Source: an uncultured Agathobacter sp.
Lineage (GTDB): Bacteria; Bacillota; Clostridia; Lachnospirales; Lachnospiraceae
DNA: 64,000 nt
Direction: 5' to 3'
NCBI GenBank assembly: GCA_934358675.1
Contig: CAKRKX010000002.1
Span: 1-64,000, forward strand
A program made the translations under genes and the position numbers. Within the stretch, counting starts at the first letter, position 1, and every line of letters starts with the position of its first letter. Positions 1 to 7,546 of the stretch are shown here, in pieces. Below the pieces are notes generated by a model that was given only the letters and a program-made list of their open reading frames with translations, was not told the origin of the DNA and did not search any database.

Positions 1-247
1 ACTTATCACACACTACAGGGAAGAGGTGGTAAACGCTGATTATGTCTATGTCATGGAAAAGGGACAAATCATCATGGATGGTACACCGAGAGAGATTTTC
101 TCAAGGGTGGAGGAGCTGAAAGAACACCGTCTGGATGTGCCACAGGCGACACTGCTTGCGGATGAACTGAGGAAAAGCGGCGTGGACATACCGGCTGGCA
201 TACTCACAAGAGAAGAACTGGTAGACGCAATTATGAAAGTGAAATAA
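1..247 (+). CDS. ecfA1: EcfA1 energy-coupling ATPase, C-terminal part (5' truncated by window edge)
   Basis: The open frame enters from the left edge and reads L-I-T-H-Y-R-E-E-V-V, the H-loop region of an ABC ATPase, followed by the V-M-E-K-G strand and the C-terminal domain typical of ECF transporter ATPases. The Walker A, Q-loop and signature motifs lie outside the window. It ends one base before ecfA2 and would form the A1/A2 heterodimer that powers vitamin or metal uptake through EcfT and interchangeable S components. A GTG at 26 is only an internal codon; the frame is open upstream of it. Position in front of ecfA2-ecfT-truA-rplM-rpsI is the usual Firmicutes arrangement. Confidence 0.9.
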   Translation, partial: LITHYREEVVNADYVYVMEKGQIIMDGTPREIFSRVEELKEHRLDVPQATLLADELRKSGVDIPAGILTREELVDAIMKVK

Positions 248-248
248 T

Positions 249-1112
249 ATGTCAATAATCGTAGATAAGGTAAGCTATTGCTATAGCGAGGATTCTGCAT
301 ACAAGGTGCAGGCATTAAAAAATGTAAGTTTGGAAATAAATGACGGAGAGTTCATCGGAATTATCGGGCATACAGGCTCTGGAAAGTCTACATTAATCCA
401 GCACCTGAACGGACTGTTGAAGGCAACCTCAGGACATATATACTACAATGGTCAGGATATATATGATGAGGACTATAACTTGAAGGATTTGAGAAATCAT
501 GTAGGCATGGTATTCCAGTACCCGGAGCACCAGTTGTTTGAGACAACTAACTTTGAGGATGTGTGCTTTGGACCGAAGAATCAGGGGCTGGATAAGAAGG
601 AAGTGGAGCTGAGAGCCTTTGAGGCTTTGCGAAATGTGCATTTCCCGGAGGAATTATTTTATCAGCCACCATTTGATTTGTCAGGAGGACAGAAAAGACG
701 AGTTGCCATAGCCGGAGTGCTTGCAATGCATCCGGATGTACTCATACTGGATGAACCGACAGCGGGACTTGACCCTGCGGGCAGGGATGAGATACTTGAG
801 CTCTTAGCCCGGATGAGAAGAGATTTGGGCATCACAATCATTCTGGTATCTCACAGCATGGAGGATGTAGCCAAGTATGTGGACAGGCTTTTTGTAATGA
901 ACGATGGCGAACTGATGCTTGAAGGCGCACCAAAGGATGTCTTCCGCCATTATAAGGAGCTTGAAGCAGTTGGACTTGCAGCTCCGCAGGTGACATATAT
1001 AATGCATGAGCTTAAGGAAAAAGGGCTTGATGTGGATTTAGATGCAACTACAATTGATGAGGCGAAGCAGACCATACTTGATGCATTGATGCAGAGACCT
1101 GCAGCTAATTAG
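249..1112 (+). CDS. ecfA2: EcfA2 energy-coupling factor transporter ATPase
   Basis: A 287-residue ABC ATPase with all nucleotide-binding motifs: Walker A GHTGSGKST (residues 40-48), Q-loop Q90, signature LSGGQ (144-148), Walker B VLILDEP (164-170) and switch His202. Family knowledge: EcfA2 pairs with EcfA1 on the cytoplasmic face of EcfT and powers uptake by substrate-binding S proteins encoded elsewhere. The ATG follows the ecfA1 stop after one base, so translation is probably coupled. The length is normal and there is no sign of damage. Confidence 0.95.
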   Translation: MSIIVDKVSYCYSEDSAYKVQALKNVSLEINDGEFIGIIGHTGSGKSTLIQHLNGLLKATSGHIYYNGQDIYDEDYNLKDLRNHVGMVFQYPEHQLFETTNFEDVCFGPKNQGLDKKEVELRAFEALRNVHFPEELFYQPPFDLSGGQKRRVAIAGVLAMHPDVLILDEPTAGLDPAGRDEILELLARMRRDLGITIILVSHSMEDVAKYVDRLFVMNDGELMLEGAPKDVFRHYKELEAVGLAAPQVTYIMHELKEKGLDVDLDATTIDEAKQTILDALMQRPAAN

Positions 1113-1234
1113 GCTGTGTGAGATTTGTGACAGGTATCATCTGTTTGTAGATGATATCGGGAAAATAATGCTGACAGACAGGCTGCCATCCCAGAGAAAA
1201 TTGTGTTTTAAAGTAAGATATAAAGGATGAAATT

Positions 1235-2050
1235 ATGATAAGAGATATTACCATAGGCCAGTATTATCCTGCGGATTCAATCGTACATAAACTGGACCCA
1301 AGAGTAAAATTATTTTCGACACTGATATATATAATAGCCCTTTTTATATACAAGGGGCTGGCAGGTTTTTTGCTGATAACAGGTTTTCTGGTTGCAGCGA
1401 TAAAGCTGTCAAAGGTTCCGTTTAAGTTTATAGTAAAGGGACTTAAGGCGATTGTGATGCTTCTGATAATCACAGCCATGTTTAACCTCTTTCTGACACC
1501 GGGAGATGTGACATTTTTTAAATGGGGAGTTTTCCAGATATCAGACACAGGAATCAAGACTGCAGTGATGATGATGATTCGACTCATTTACCTGATAATC
1601 GGAACATCACTTATGACACTGACCACCACACCAAACCAGTTGACAGATGGACTGGAAAAATCCTTGTCACCGCTTAACAAGATAAATGTGCCGGTGCATG
1701 CAATAGCCATGATGATGTCCATTGCCCTCAGATTTATTCCTATATTGATAGAGGAAACAGACAAGATAATGAAGGCACAGATGGCAAGAGGCGCTGACTT
1801 CGAAAATGGAAATATCATAAAGAAAGCAAAGGCAATGGTTCCGATTCTTGTACCTTTGTTTGTATCTGCCTTCAGAAGAGCGGACGATTTGGCAATGGCT
1901 ATGGAAGCCAGATGCTACAATGGAGGAGAGGGCAGAACTAAGATGAAGCCGCTTAAGTATAATTCAAGTGACAGGGTGACATGTCTGCTTGTGCTTGGAT
2001 TTTTGGCTGCTATTATATTGCTTAGAGTCTTCGTGCCATTCCTGGCATAG
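1235..2050 (+). CDS. ecfT: EcfT energy-coupling factor transmembrane protein
   Basis: A 271-residue polytopic membrane protein with about five to six hydrophobic segments. It carries the two cytoplasmic coupling motifs of EcfT: A-R-G at 184-186 and the second as A-R-C at 225-227, which contact the A1/A2 ATPases. The 122-base gap after ecfA2 holds no convincing terminator, so the three genes probably form one unit. It is the scaffold that links the ATPases to the S components. No S-component gene is adjacent, which fits a shared (group II) ECF module. Confidence 0.94.
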   Translation: MIRDITIGQYYPADSIVHKLDPRVKLFSTLIYIIALFIYKGLAGFLLITGFLVAAIKLSKVPFKFIVKGLKAIVMLLIITAMFNLFLTPGDVTFFKWGVFQISDTGIKTAVMMMIRLIYLIIGTSLMTLTTTPNQLTDGLEKSLSPLNKINVPVHAIAMMMSIALRFIPILIEETDKIMKAQMARGADFENGNIIKKAKAMVPILVPLFVSAFRRADDLAMAMEARCYNGGEGRTKMKPLKYNSSDRVTCLLVLGFLAAIILLRVFVPFLA

Positions 2051-2130
2051 GAGTGAGATATGTCAGGTTTAAGGAGTGCAAGTGAGTCAGGATGTTTGAT
2101 AGAACAAACATGTGTAAAAGGTGGCAACAA

Positions 2131-2874
2131 GTGAAAAGAGTTAAAATGATAGTTGCCTACGATGGCACAAATTACTGTGGCTGGCAAATCCAGCCCAACG
2201 GACTGACAATAGAGGAAGTCTTAAACAGAGAATTATCCAGACTGCTAAAGGAAGATATAACAGTCACAGGCGCAAGCCGTACAGACTCAGGTGTCCACTC
2301 GCTGGGCAACGTGTGTATATTTGACACAGACACCAGAATGCCGGCAGAGAAAATCAGCTATGCATTAAACCAGAGCCTGCCAGAGGATATAGTAGTTCAG
2401 GAATCCTGCGAGGTAAGCCCTGATTTTCATCCTAGGTTTTCAAAGAGCAGAAAGACCTATGAATACAGAATATTAAATAGAAAGTTCAGAAACCCAACCA
2501 GAAGGCTGGACACATATTTCTATCACTATCCGCTGGATGTGGACAAGATGAATGCAGCAGCCCAGTACATAGTTGGGGAGCATGACTTTGCAAGCTTCTG
2601 CTCGTCAGGCTCCCAGGCAGAGACAACAGTGAGGACTGTGTATAGCTGTCAGGTGACAAGGGAAGCAGACAGCGATATAATCACTATCAGGGTTACTGGT
2701 GGAGGCTTCCTATATAATATGGTGAGAATAATCGCAGGCACTCTGATTAAGATAGGTGGAAGCGATATGCCTGCAGAAGCCATGCAGGAAATAATAGAGG
2801 CCTGTGACAGGGCAGCCGCCGGACCAACAGCTCCGGCAAATGGACTTACAATGATTGGGCTGGAATATGAGTAA
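2131..2874 (+). CDS. truA: tRNA pseudouridine(38-40) synthase TruA
   Basis: The product (247 residues from GTG 2131) isomerises uridines 38-40 in the tRNA anticodon arm. The N-terminus M-I-V-A-Y-D-G-T-N-Y and the catalytic motif G-A-S-R-T-D-S-G-V-H (Asp52) are diagnostic; the usual form is GRTDAGVH. The frame is also open from an ATG at 2092, but that adds an atypical leader. The sequence AAAGGTGG sits 6-7 bases before GTG 2131, and the protein then begins VKRVKMIVAYDG like other TruA proteins, so GTG 2131 is preferred. It is the last gene of the ECF unit; a strong new promoter follows at once. Confidence 0.92.
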   Translation: MKRVKMIVAYDGTNYCGWQIQPNGLTIEEVLNRELSRLLKEDITVTGASRTDSGVHSLGNVCIFDTDTRMPAEKISYALNQSLPEDIVVQESCEVSPDFHPRFSKSRKTYEYRILNRKFRNPTRRLDTYFYHYPLDVDKMNAAAQYIVGEHDFASFCSSGSQAETTVRTVYSCQVTREADSDIITIRVTGGGFLYNMVRIIAGTLIKIGGSDMPAEAMQEIIEACDRAAAGPTAPANGLTMIGLEYE

Positions 2875-2881
2875 AAAACTC

Positions 2882-2910
2882 TTGACAGCTGGCTCTTGAG
2901 ATAATATAAT
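2882..2910 (+). promoter_or_regulatory. Strong SigA promoter of rplM-rpsI
   Basis: TTGACA at 2882-2887 and TATAAT at 2905-2910 are separated by exactly 17 bases, a full consensus match in both hexamers. Transcription would start near 2917, giving a leader of about 150 bases before rplM. Confidence 0.88.
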
Positions 2911-2916
2911 GTGTAA

Positions 2917-3064
2917 GTCTGCGGAAGTAGGTAAATGGAGACCAAAAGCCCCGGTATCCATTTAGTATAGATAAGAAGTGCAGGAATAGCGTCCGGACAT
3001 ACGAGATTCTGTAAAGCACATCTTAAGTAACAGTATTTGAATTTAAGTTTAAGGAGGAAATCCC
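2917..3064 (+). promoter_or_regulatory. Structured rplM leader (possible L13 autoregulatory leader)
   Basis: About 150 transcribed, non-coding bases between the promoter and rplM. An 8-bp perfect stem pairs TAAATGGA (2932-2939) with TCCATTTA (2957-2964), extended inside by ACC/GGT around an AAAAGCCCC loop. Ribosomal protein leaders of the L13 class are known in Firmicutes; assignment to that class is inference from position and from a defined hairpin. The leader ends in AAGGAGG just before the rplM ATG. Confidence 0.5.
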
Positions 3065-3493
3065 ATGAAGACATTTATGGCTAGTCCTGCTACAATCGAG
3101 AGAAAATGGTATGTAGTAGACGCTGAAGGTAAGACATTAGGACGTTTAGCATCAGAAGTTGCAAGCGTATTAAGAGGAAAGAACAAACCAACATTTACAC
3201 CTCATATCGATACAGGTGATTACGTTATCGTAGTTAACGCTGAGAAGATTAAAGTAACAGGAAAGAAATTAGAACAGAAGGTTTACTACCATCATTCAGA
3301 CTACGTTGGTGGTATGAAAGAGACAACTCTTAAGGAGATGTTAGCAAAGCACCCAGAGCGCGTTATCGAGTTCGCTGTTAAGGGAATGCTTCCAAAGGGA
3401 CCTCTTGGACGTCAGATGTATACAAAGTTATTCGTATATGCTGGACCAGATCACAAGCATGCAGCTCAGAAACCTGAGACTTTAGAGTTTTAA
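3065..3493 (+). CDS. rplM: 50S ribosomal protein L13
   Basis: A 142-residue protein of normal length that belongs to the large subunit and helps early assembly around 23S rRNA. Recognisable blocks are the N-terminal [16 protein letters not shown] and the [11 protein letters not shown] motif near residue 115. The start is the ATG after AAGGAGGAAATCCC. Codon use is strongly biased (GTT, TTA, CGT), as in highly expressed genes. It is co-transcribed with rpsI, 17 bases downstream. Confidence 0.98.
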   Translation: MKTFMASPATIERKWYVVDAEGKTLGRLASEVASVLRGKNKPTFTPHIDTGDYVIVVNAEKIKVTGKKLEQKVYYHHSDYVGGMKETTLKEMLAKHPERVIEFAVKGMLPKGPLGRQMYTKLFVYAGPDHKHAAQKPETLEF

Positions 3494-3510
3494 TAGGGAG
3501 GTAAAGTAAA

Positions 3511-3903
3511 TTGGCTACTACAAAGTTTTACGGAACAGGAAGAAGAAAATCATCTGTTGCTAGAGTATATTTAGTACCAGGAACAGGAAAGATTACTATC
3601 AATAAAAGAGATATTGACGAGTACCTTGGTCTTGAGACATTAAAGGTAGTTGTTCGTCAGCCATTAGTTGCAACTGAGACAGTTGACAAGTTCGACGTTT
3701 TAGTAAACGTTAAGGGTGGTGGATACACAGGACAGGCTGGAGCAATCCGCCATGGTATCGCTCGTGCATTACTTCAGGTAGATGCAGAGTACAGACCAAC
3801 ACTTAAGGCTGCTGGATTCTTAACAAGAGATCCACGTATGAAAGAGCGTAAGAAATACGGTCTCAAAGCAGCTCGTCGTGCACCACAGTTCTCAAAGAGA
3901 TAA
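3511..3903 (+). CDS. rpsI: 30S ribosomal protein S9
   Basis: A 130-residue protein of the small-subunit head whose C-terminal tail reaches the P-site tRNA. The [13 protein letters not shown] start and the basic tail ending A-P-Q-F-S-K-R are diagnostic. Initiation is at TTG 3511, set by GGGAGGT seven bases upstream; no ATG alternative exists nearby. It closes the rplM-rpsI unit and is followed by a clear intrinsic terminator. Confidence 0.98.
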   Translation: MATTKFYGTGRRKSSVARVYLVPGTGKITINKRDIDEYLGLETLKVVVRQPLVATETVDKFDVLVNVKGGGYTGQAGAIRHGIARALLQVDAEYRPTLKAAGFLTRDPRMKERKKYGLKAARRAPQFSKR

Positions 3904-3925
3904 TATTTTACGAGAGAATATATTC

Positions 3926-3966
3926 AAAAAACCTTGGAAAATCAACGTTTCCAAGGTTTTTCTTTT
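3926..3966 (+). terminator. Intrinsic terminator of rplM-rpsI
   Basis: The arms AAAAACCTTGGAAA (3927-3940) and TTTCCAAGGTTTTT (3948-3961) form a 14-bp stem with a 7-base loop, followed by a T-rich tail. Confidence 0.9.
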
Positions 3967-4012
3967 TGCCTAAAAGTGGGATTTGTCGTGAATTAGTCTC
4001 ACTTTTCAGAAT

Positions 4013-4345
4013 TTAATTATGAGGTTTCTTTATTTTGGAATTTGGTGATTTAGAACCATGGATTTCCTGTATATATTCGACCATGCGCATGACAAGTTCT
4101 TTCTCTTCTACAGTAAAATCAGTAATGACAACAGTTTCTACATCGTCATTGCCTAAGAGGTAATCGGTTGTGGTGTGAAAGATTCTGCTCAGGGCGATCA
4201 GATTGTCAATATTTGGTTTTGAGATCCCCATCTCCCATGCATTTACACCAGATCGTGTGACACCCATTCGCATTGCAAGTTCAGTTTGCGTCATTCCGGA
4301 TCGTTCACGTAAATCGTGAATCCGCTCATATATAGAATTTTTCAT
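4013..4345 (-). CDS. XRE-family helix-turn-helix regulator
   Basis: A 110-residue protein with an N-terminal Cro/CI-type HTH (residues about 6-62: I-H-D-L-R-E-R-S-G-M-T-Q-T-E-L-A, then V-T-R-S-G-V-N-A-W-E). A short acidic linker follows, then a helix V-E-E-K-E-L-V-M-R-M-V-E-Y that may mediate dimerisation. There is no peptidase or sensor domain. It is transcribed divergently from the HAD phosphatase gene, with about 208 bases between starts that contain a 7-bp inverted repeat (4503-4525), a plausible but unproven operator. Its target is unknown. Confidence 0.82.
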   Translation of the reverse strand: MKNSIYERIHDLRERSGMTQTELAMRMGVTRSGVNAWEMGISKPNIDNLIALSRIFHTTTDYLLGNDDVETVVITDFTVEEKELVMRMVEYIQEIHGSKSPNSKIKKPHN

Positions 4346-4481
4346 TAAAAATCTCCCAACTAAAATCGTAAAGTTACCTTATCATAATGTACATTCTATA
4401 AGATAATATGAAAGCATAGATAATCAACTACGGCAAGTAGAGGTTGACACGGGTTTTGTGGCATGTTCTTAAAATGAAAAA

Positions 4482-4510
4482 TTGTATTTTCACCGGGAAT
4501 CCGTTATACT
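4482..4510 (+). promoter_or_regulatory. Probable promoter of the HAD-carboxypeptidase pair
   Basis: TTGTAT (4482-4487), 17 bases, TATACT (4505-4510). The -35 is weak. The -10 overlaps the left arm of a GTTATAC/GTATAAC inverted repeat (4503-4525). Confidence 0.5.
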
Positions 4511-4525
4511 AGAACTTGGTATAAC
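4503..4525. promoter_or_regulatory. Inverted repeat overlapping the -10 box (candidate operator)
   Basis: GTTATAC (4503-4509) and GTATAAC (4519-4525) are exact reverse complements 9 bases apart. The repeat covers the predicted -10 region and start site in front of the HAD gene, where a repressor would block transcription. The adjacent divergent XRE gene is the nearest candidate regulator (inference). Confidence 0.4.
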
Positions 4526-4553
4526 AGATTTTTTGATGAGATAAGGAGTAATA

Positions 4554-5333
4554 ATGGAGCAGATTAAGATTGCCTTTTTTGACATAGACGGAACGATTCT
4601 GCAGTTTGAGCACCGGGAGATCACAGAGCGGATGCGCGACACGCTGCACCGGTTGCAGAAAAACGGAATCATTATTTGTATTGCAACAGGCAGAGCGCCG
4701 ATCTCGCTGCCGCATTTCAGCGGGGTGGAATTTGATGCGTTTCTGACATTTAACGGTTCGTACTGTTACAATAAGCAGAGTGCGATCTTTGATAACCCGA
4801 TTCCGAAGGATGAGGTGCGCAGACTGGTGGATAATGCGGCTGCGATGGGCAGACCGGTGTCGGTTGCGACGAAGGAGCGTCTCGCGGCGAATGGCAAGGA
4901 TGATGACCTTGTGGCGTATTACGGTTTTGCAAAGCTGGATGTGGATGTTGCGGACAATTTTGATGAGATTATTAAGAACGAGGATGTGCATCAGGTGATG
5001 CTCGGATGTACGCTCGATGAGCGCCCGAAGCTGCTTGAGGGCGTAGAACGCGCCAAAATTACGGCATGGTGGGAGTGCGCGGTGGATGTGATCCCGTCCA
5101 ACGGTGGCAAAGGCGTTGGCGTGGAAGCGATGCTGGAATATTATAGTTTGGACAAGTCGGAAGCGATCGCGTTCGGTGACGGCGACAATGATATCGAGAT
5201 GCTTGAGGCGGTCGGATGTGGTGTTGCGATGGGCAACGCATCGGACAGTGTGAAGGCGATTGCGGATGATGTGTGCGGTGATGTCGCGGACGATGGAATC
5301 TACCATTATTGCAAAATGCATCATCTGATATAA
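4554..5333 (+). CDS. Cof-type HAD-IIB sugar/metabolite phosphatase
   Basis: A 259-residue cytosolic hydrolase of the HAD superfamily, Cof (type IIB cap) subfamily. Motif I is F-F-D-I-D-G-T (residues 8-14) with nucleophile Asp10 and acid/base Asp12. The C-terminal GDGDNDIEML (about 208-217) supplies the Mg-binding aspartates. Family members dephosphorylate sugar phosphates, FMN or nucleotides; the substrate cannot be told from sequence. It is the first gene of a two-gene unit, 22 bases ahead of the carboxypeptidase gene. Confidence 0.9.
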   Translation: MEQIKIAFFDIDGTILQFEHREITERMRDTLHRLQKNGIIICIATGRAPISLPHFSGVEFDAFLTFNGSYCYNKQSAIFDNPIPKDEVRRLVDNAAAMGRPVSVATKERLAANGKDDDLVAYYGFAKLDVDVADNFDEIIKNEDVHQVMLGCTLDERPKLLEGVERAKITAWWECAVDVIPSNGGKGVGVEAMLEYYSLDKSEAIAFGDGDNDIEMLEAVGCGVAMGNASDSVKAIADDVCGDVADDGIYHYCKMHHLI

Positions 5334-5355
5334 GTAAAGTAAAAGGAAACGAATT

Positions 5356-6477
5356 ATGAGTGACGATAACAGATATAACGGGATATATGATGCGGCGGAG
5401 GAAGAGGAACGACGCGAGGAGGAACGCCATAGAGCACGCAAGGAGCGTGCGGAGCGTATGCGTGAGGAGAAGCGCAAAAGCATGCTGATGCGCAGATACG
5501 GTACGATCGGAGCGGTTGTTGCCATCAGTGTGATCGTGCTGATCGCGGTGGTCGTAAAGCAGAAGAACAAGATTGATCCGCGCGCGATCGAGCCGCAGAC
5601 GCAACAGGTAGCATCGCAGACACAGATGCCGGAGTCGGAGGAGACGACCGAAGAACCGTGGAGTTTTGAAGCCCATGAGACGGACAGCACGACGGATCTG
5701 CCGGAGTCAGTGGTCAGCCAGTACGGAATTATGATCAATGCGAATACCGGTGAAATCCTCGCACAGAGAGGCGGAAGAGAGAGGATCGTTCCGGCATCCA
5801 TGACGAAGGTGATGACGGTTCTGGTCGCCGCAGAGCATATCTCGGAGGACCAGCTTGACGATAAGGTGCGATTGAGCAAGGAAGTGGCGGATTACAGCTA
5901 CATCAACGATTGCAGTAATACCGGATTTGAACTGAACGAGCCGATTACGGTGCGCGATCTGTTCTATGGAACGATCATGCCATCCGGTGCGGATTCGGCG
6001 GTGTCGCTTGCCAATTATGTTGCAGGTTCGCATGAGGCGTTTGTCGATATGATGAATGAGAAACTGGACGAGCTTGGCTTGTCGGAGACTTCGCATTTTA
6101 CAAACTGTGTCGGTCTCTATGATAAGGATCACTACACAACGCCATACGATATGGCGGTCATCATGAAAGCGGCAACCGATAATGAGTGGTGCAGACAGGT
6201 GCTTTCCGAGCACATTTACACGACAGAGAAGACGAAGCAGCATCCGGACGGACTGCGCATCTCCAATCTGTTTCTGCGAAGAATCGAAGACCGGGATACG
6301 CACAGCACCGTGCTCTGTGCGAAGACGGGATTTGTGTCACAGTCGGGAAGCTGTGCGACAAGTATGGCAATCGATAAGAACGGAACCGAGTATCTGGTGG
6401 TGACAGCCGGATCGACATCGAGCTGGCGCTGTATTTACGATCATGTGGATATTTATACGCAGTTTATTCCAGAATAG
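5356..6477 (+). CDS. D-alanyl-D-alanine carboxypeptidase (S11 family, DacA/DacF-like) with N-terminal membrane anchor
   Basis: A 373-residue serine-type carboxypeptidase that trims the pentapeptide stem of peptidoglycan. The active-site S-M-T-K is at 148-151 and the K-T-G box at 323-325. The second motif, normally S-x-N, reads S-G-A-D (210-213), a variant to note. Unlike classic PBP5 there is no cleavable signal or C-terminal anchor. Instead a cytoplasmic tail rich in Glu and Arg (about 12-42, coiled-coil-like) precedes one transmembrane helix (about 50-68), and the catalytic domain lies outside. It sits just downstream of the HAD gene. Confidence 0.88.
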   Translation: MSDDNRYNGIYDAAEEEERREEERHRARKERAERMREEKRKSMLMRRYGTIGAVVAISVIVLIAVVVKQKNKIDPRAIEPQTQQVASQTQMPESEETTEEPWSFEAHETDSTTDLPESVVSQYGIMINANTGEILAQRGGRERIVPASMTKVMTVLVAAEHISEDQLDDKVRLSKEVADYSYINDCSNTGFELNEPITVRDLFYGTIMPSGADSAVSLANYVAGSHEAFVDMMNEKLDELGLSETSHFTNCVGLYDKDHYTTPYDMAVIMKAATDNEWCRQVLSEHIYTTEKTKQHPDGLRISNLFLRRIEDRDTHSTVLCAKTGFVSQSGSCATSMAIDKNGTEYLVVTAGSTSSWRCIYDHVDIYTQFIPE

Positions 6478-6531
6478 ATTGGAAGGATAAAAATAAATCA
6501 AGAATAAATAAATGAGGGGAGAAGGCTTGCA

Positions 6532-7455
6532 ATGAAGAAAATTATGTTAAAACAGACGAATGTTAAAATCCCTGCAATCGCTGTGGGTTGCATGCGCATC
6601 GGCGATATGGAGACGAAAGCGTTGGCAGAGCATATTGATTTCTGCGTTGAGCAGGGATTAAACTTTTTTGATCACGCAGATATCTATGGAGGTGGAACGT
6701 GTGAGACCGCTTTCGCGAAGGCGTTAAAAGAGACGGATGTGAAACGAGAGGATATCTTCGTGCAGTCCAAGTGTGGTATTGTGCCGGGCGTTATGTATGA
6801 TCTGTCGAAGGATTATATCTTGAAATCTGTGGATGGCATCTTAAAACGCCTTGACATGGAGTATCTGGATGCGCTTGTGCTTCACAGACCGGATGCGCTG
6901 GTAGAGCCGGAGGAGGTCGCAGAGGCATTTGATAAATTGGCAGGAAGTGGAAAAGTTCGCCATTTTGGTGTGTCGAACCATAAACCGATGCAGATTGAAT
7001 TATTGAAACGCTACGTTAAGCAGCCGATCGAGATTGACCAGCTGCAGCTGAGCATTCCGTGTTCCAATATGATCACAAACGGTCTGGAAGTCAATATGAC
7101 AACCGATGGAGCCGCAGACCGGGACGGAAGTGTACTCGATTACTGCAGGCTGCATGATTTGACGATTCAGGCGTGGTCCCCGTTCCAGTACGGTTTCTTC
7201 GAGGGCGTGTTTATCGGCAATGAAGAGAAATATGCGAAATTGAATGCAGTGCTTCGTGAGCTGGCGGAGAAATACAGCGTGACACCATCGGGCATTGCAA
7301 CGGCATGGATCCTTCGCCATCCGGCAGGCATCCAGATGATCGCCGGATCAACAAGCCGTAACCATATGCAGGAGATTATAGACGGAAGCAATGTGACACT
7401 GACAAGGGAAGAGTGGTACAAGCTCTATCTTGCTGCAGATCATATGCTCCCATAG
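6532..7455 (+). CDS. Aldo/keto reductase
   Basis: A 307-residue NAD(P)H-dependent (beta/alpha)8-barrel reductase resembling the YdhF branch. The catalytic tetrad is visible as D47 and Y52 in F-F-D-H-A-D-I-Y-G-G, K80 in V-Q-S-K and H118 in L-V-L-H-R-P-D. The C-terminal A-G-S-T-S-R fits the cofactor phosphate loop. An AGGGGAGAAGG ribosome binding site precedes ATG 6532. It lies 54 bases after the carboxypeptidase gene and may be co-transcribed. The substrate is unknown. Confidence 0.9.
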   Translation: MKKIMLKQTNVKIPAIAVGCMRIGDMETKALAEHIDFCVEQGLNFFDHADIYGGGTCETAFAKALKETDVKREDIFVQSKCGIVPGVMYDLSKDYILKSVDGILKRLDMEYLDALVLHRPDALVEPEEVAEAFDKLAGSGKVRHFGVSNHKPMQIELLKRYVKQPIEIDQLQLSIPCSNMITNGLEVNMTTDGAADRDGSVLDYCRLHDLTIQAWSPFQYGFFEGVFIGNEEKYAKLNAVLRELAEKYSVTPSGIATAWILRHPAGIQMIAGSTSRNHMQEIIDGSNVTLTREEWYKLYLAADHMLP

Positions 7456-7469
7456 AAAACGATAAAAAG

Positions 7470-7526
7470 AAAAGCATGTCAGACTGCAAACCATACAAAT
7501 GGGAATGCCGGTTCTGACATGCTTTT
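7470..7526. terminator. Bidirectional terminator between convergent genes
   Basis: A perfect 14-bp stem, AAAAGCATGTCAGA (7470-7483) with TCTGACATGCTTTT (7513-7526), lies between the reductase gene (+) and the HD-GYP gene (-). A/T-rich flanks allow use from either side. Confidence 0.8.
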
Positions 7527-7546
7527 CGTTTGAAATAAAATCAGAA

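Noticed and set aside
2092-2130. ATG 2092 as the truA start
   Set aside because: It adds an atypical N-terminus; a better ribosome binding site and the family N-terminus point to GTG 2131.
4509-5879. A 456-codon open frame on the minus strand opposite the HAD and carboxypeptidase genes
   Set aside because: It spans two well-identified genes, has a low-complexity Arg/Ser/Ile composition and no recognisable domain; it is a G+C-biased shadow.
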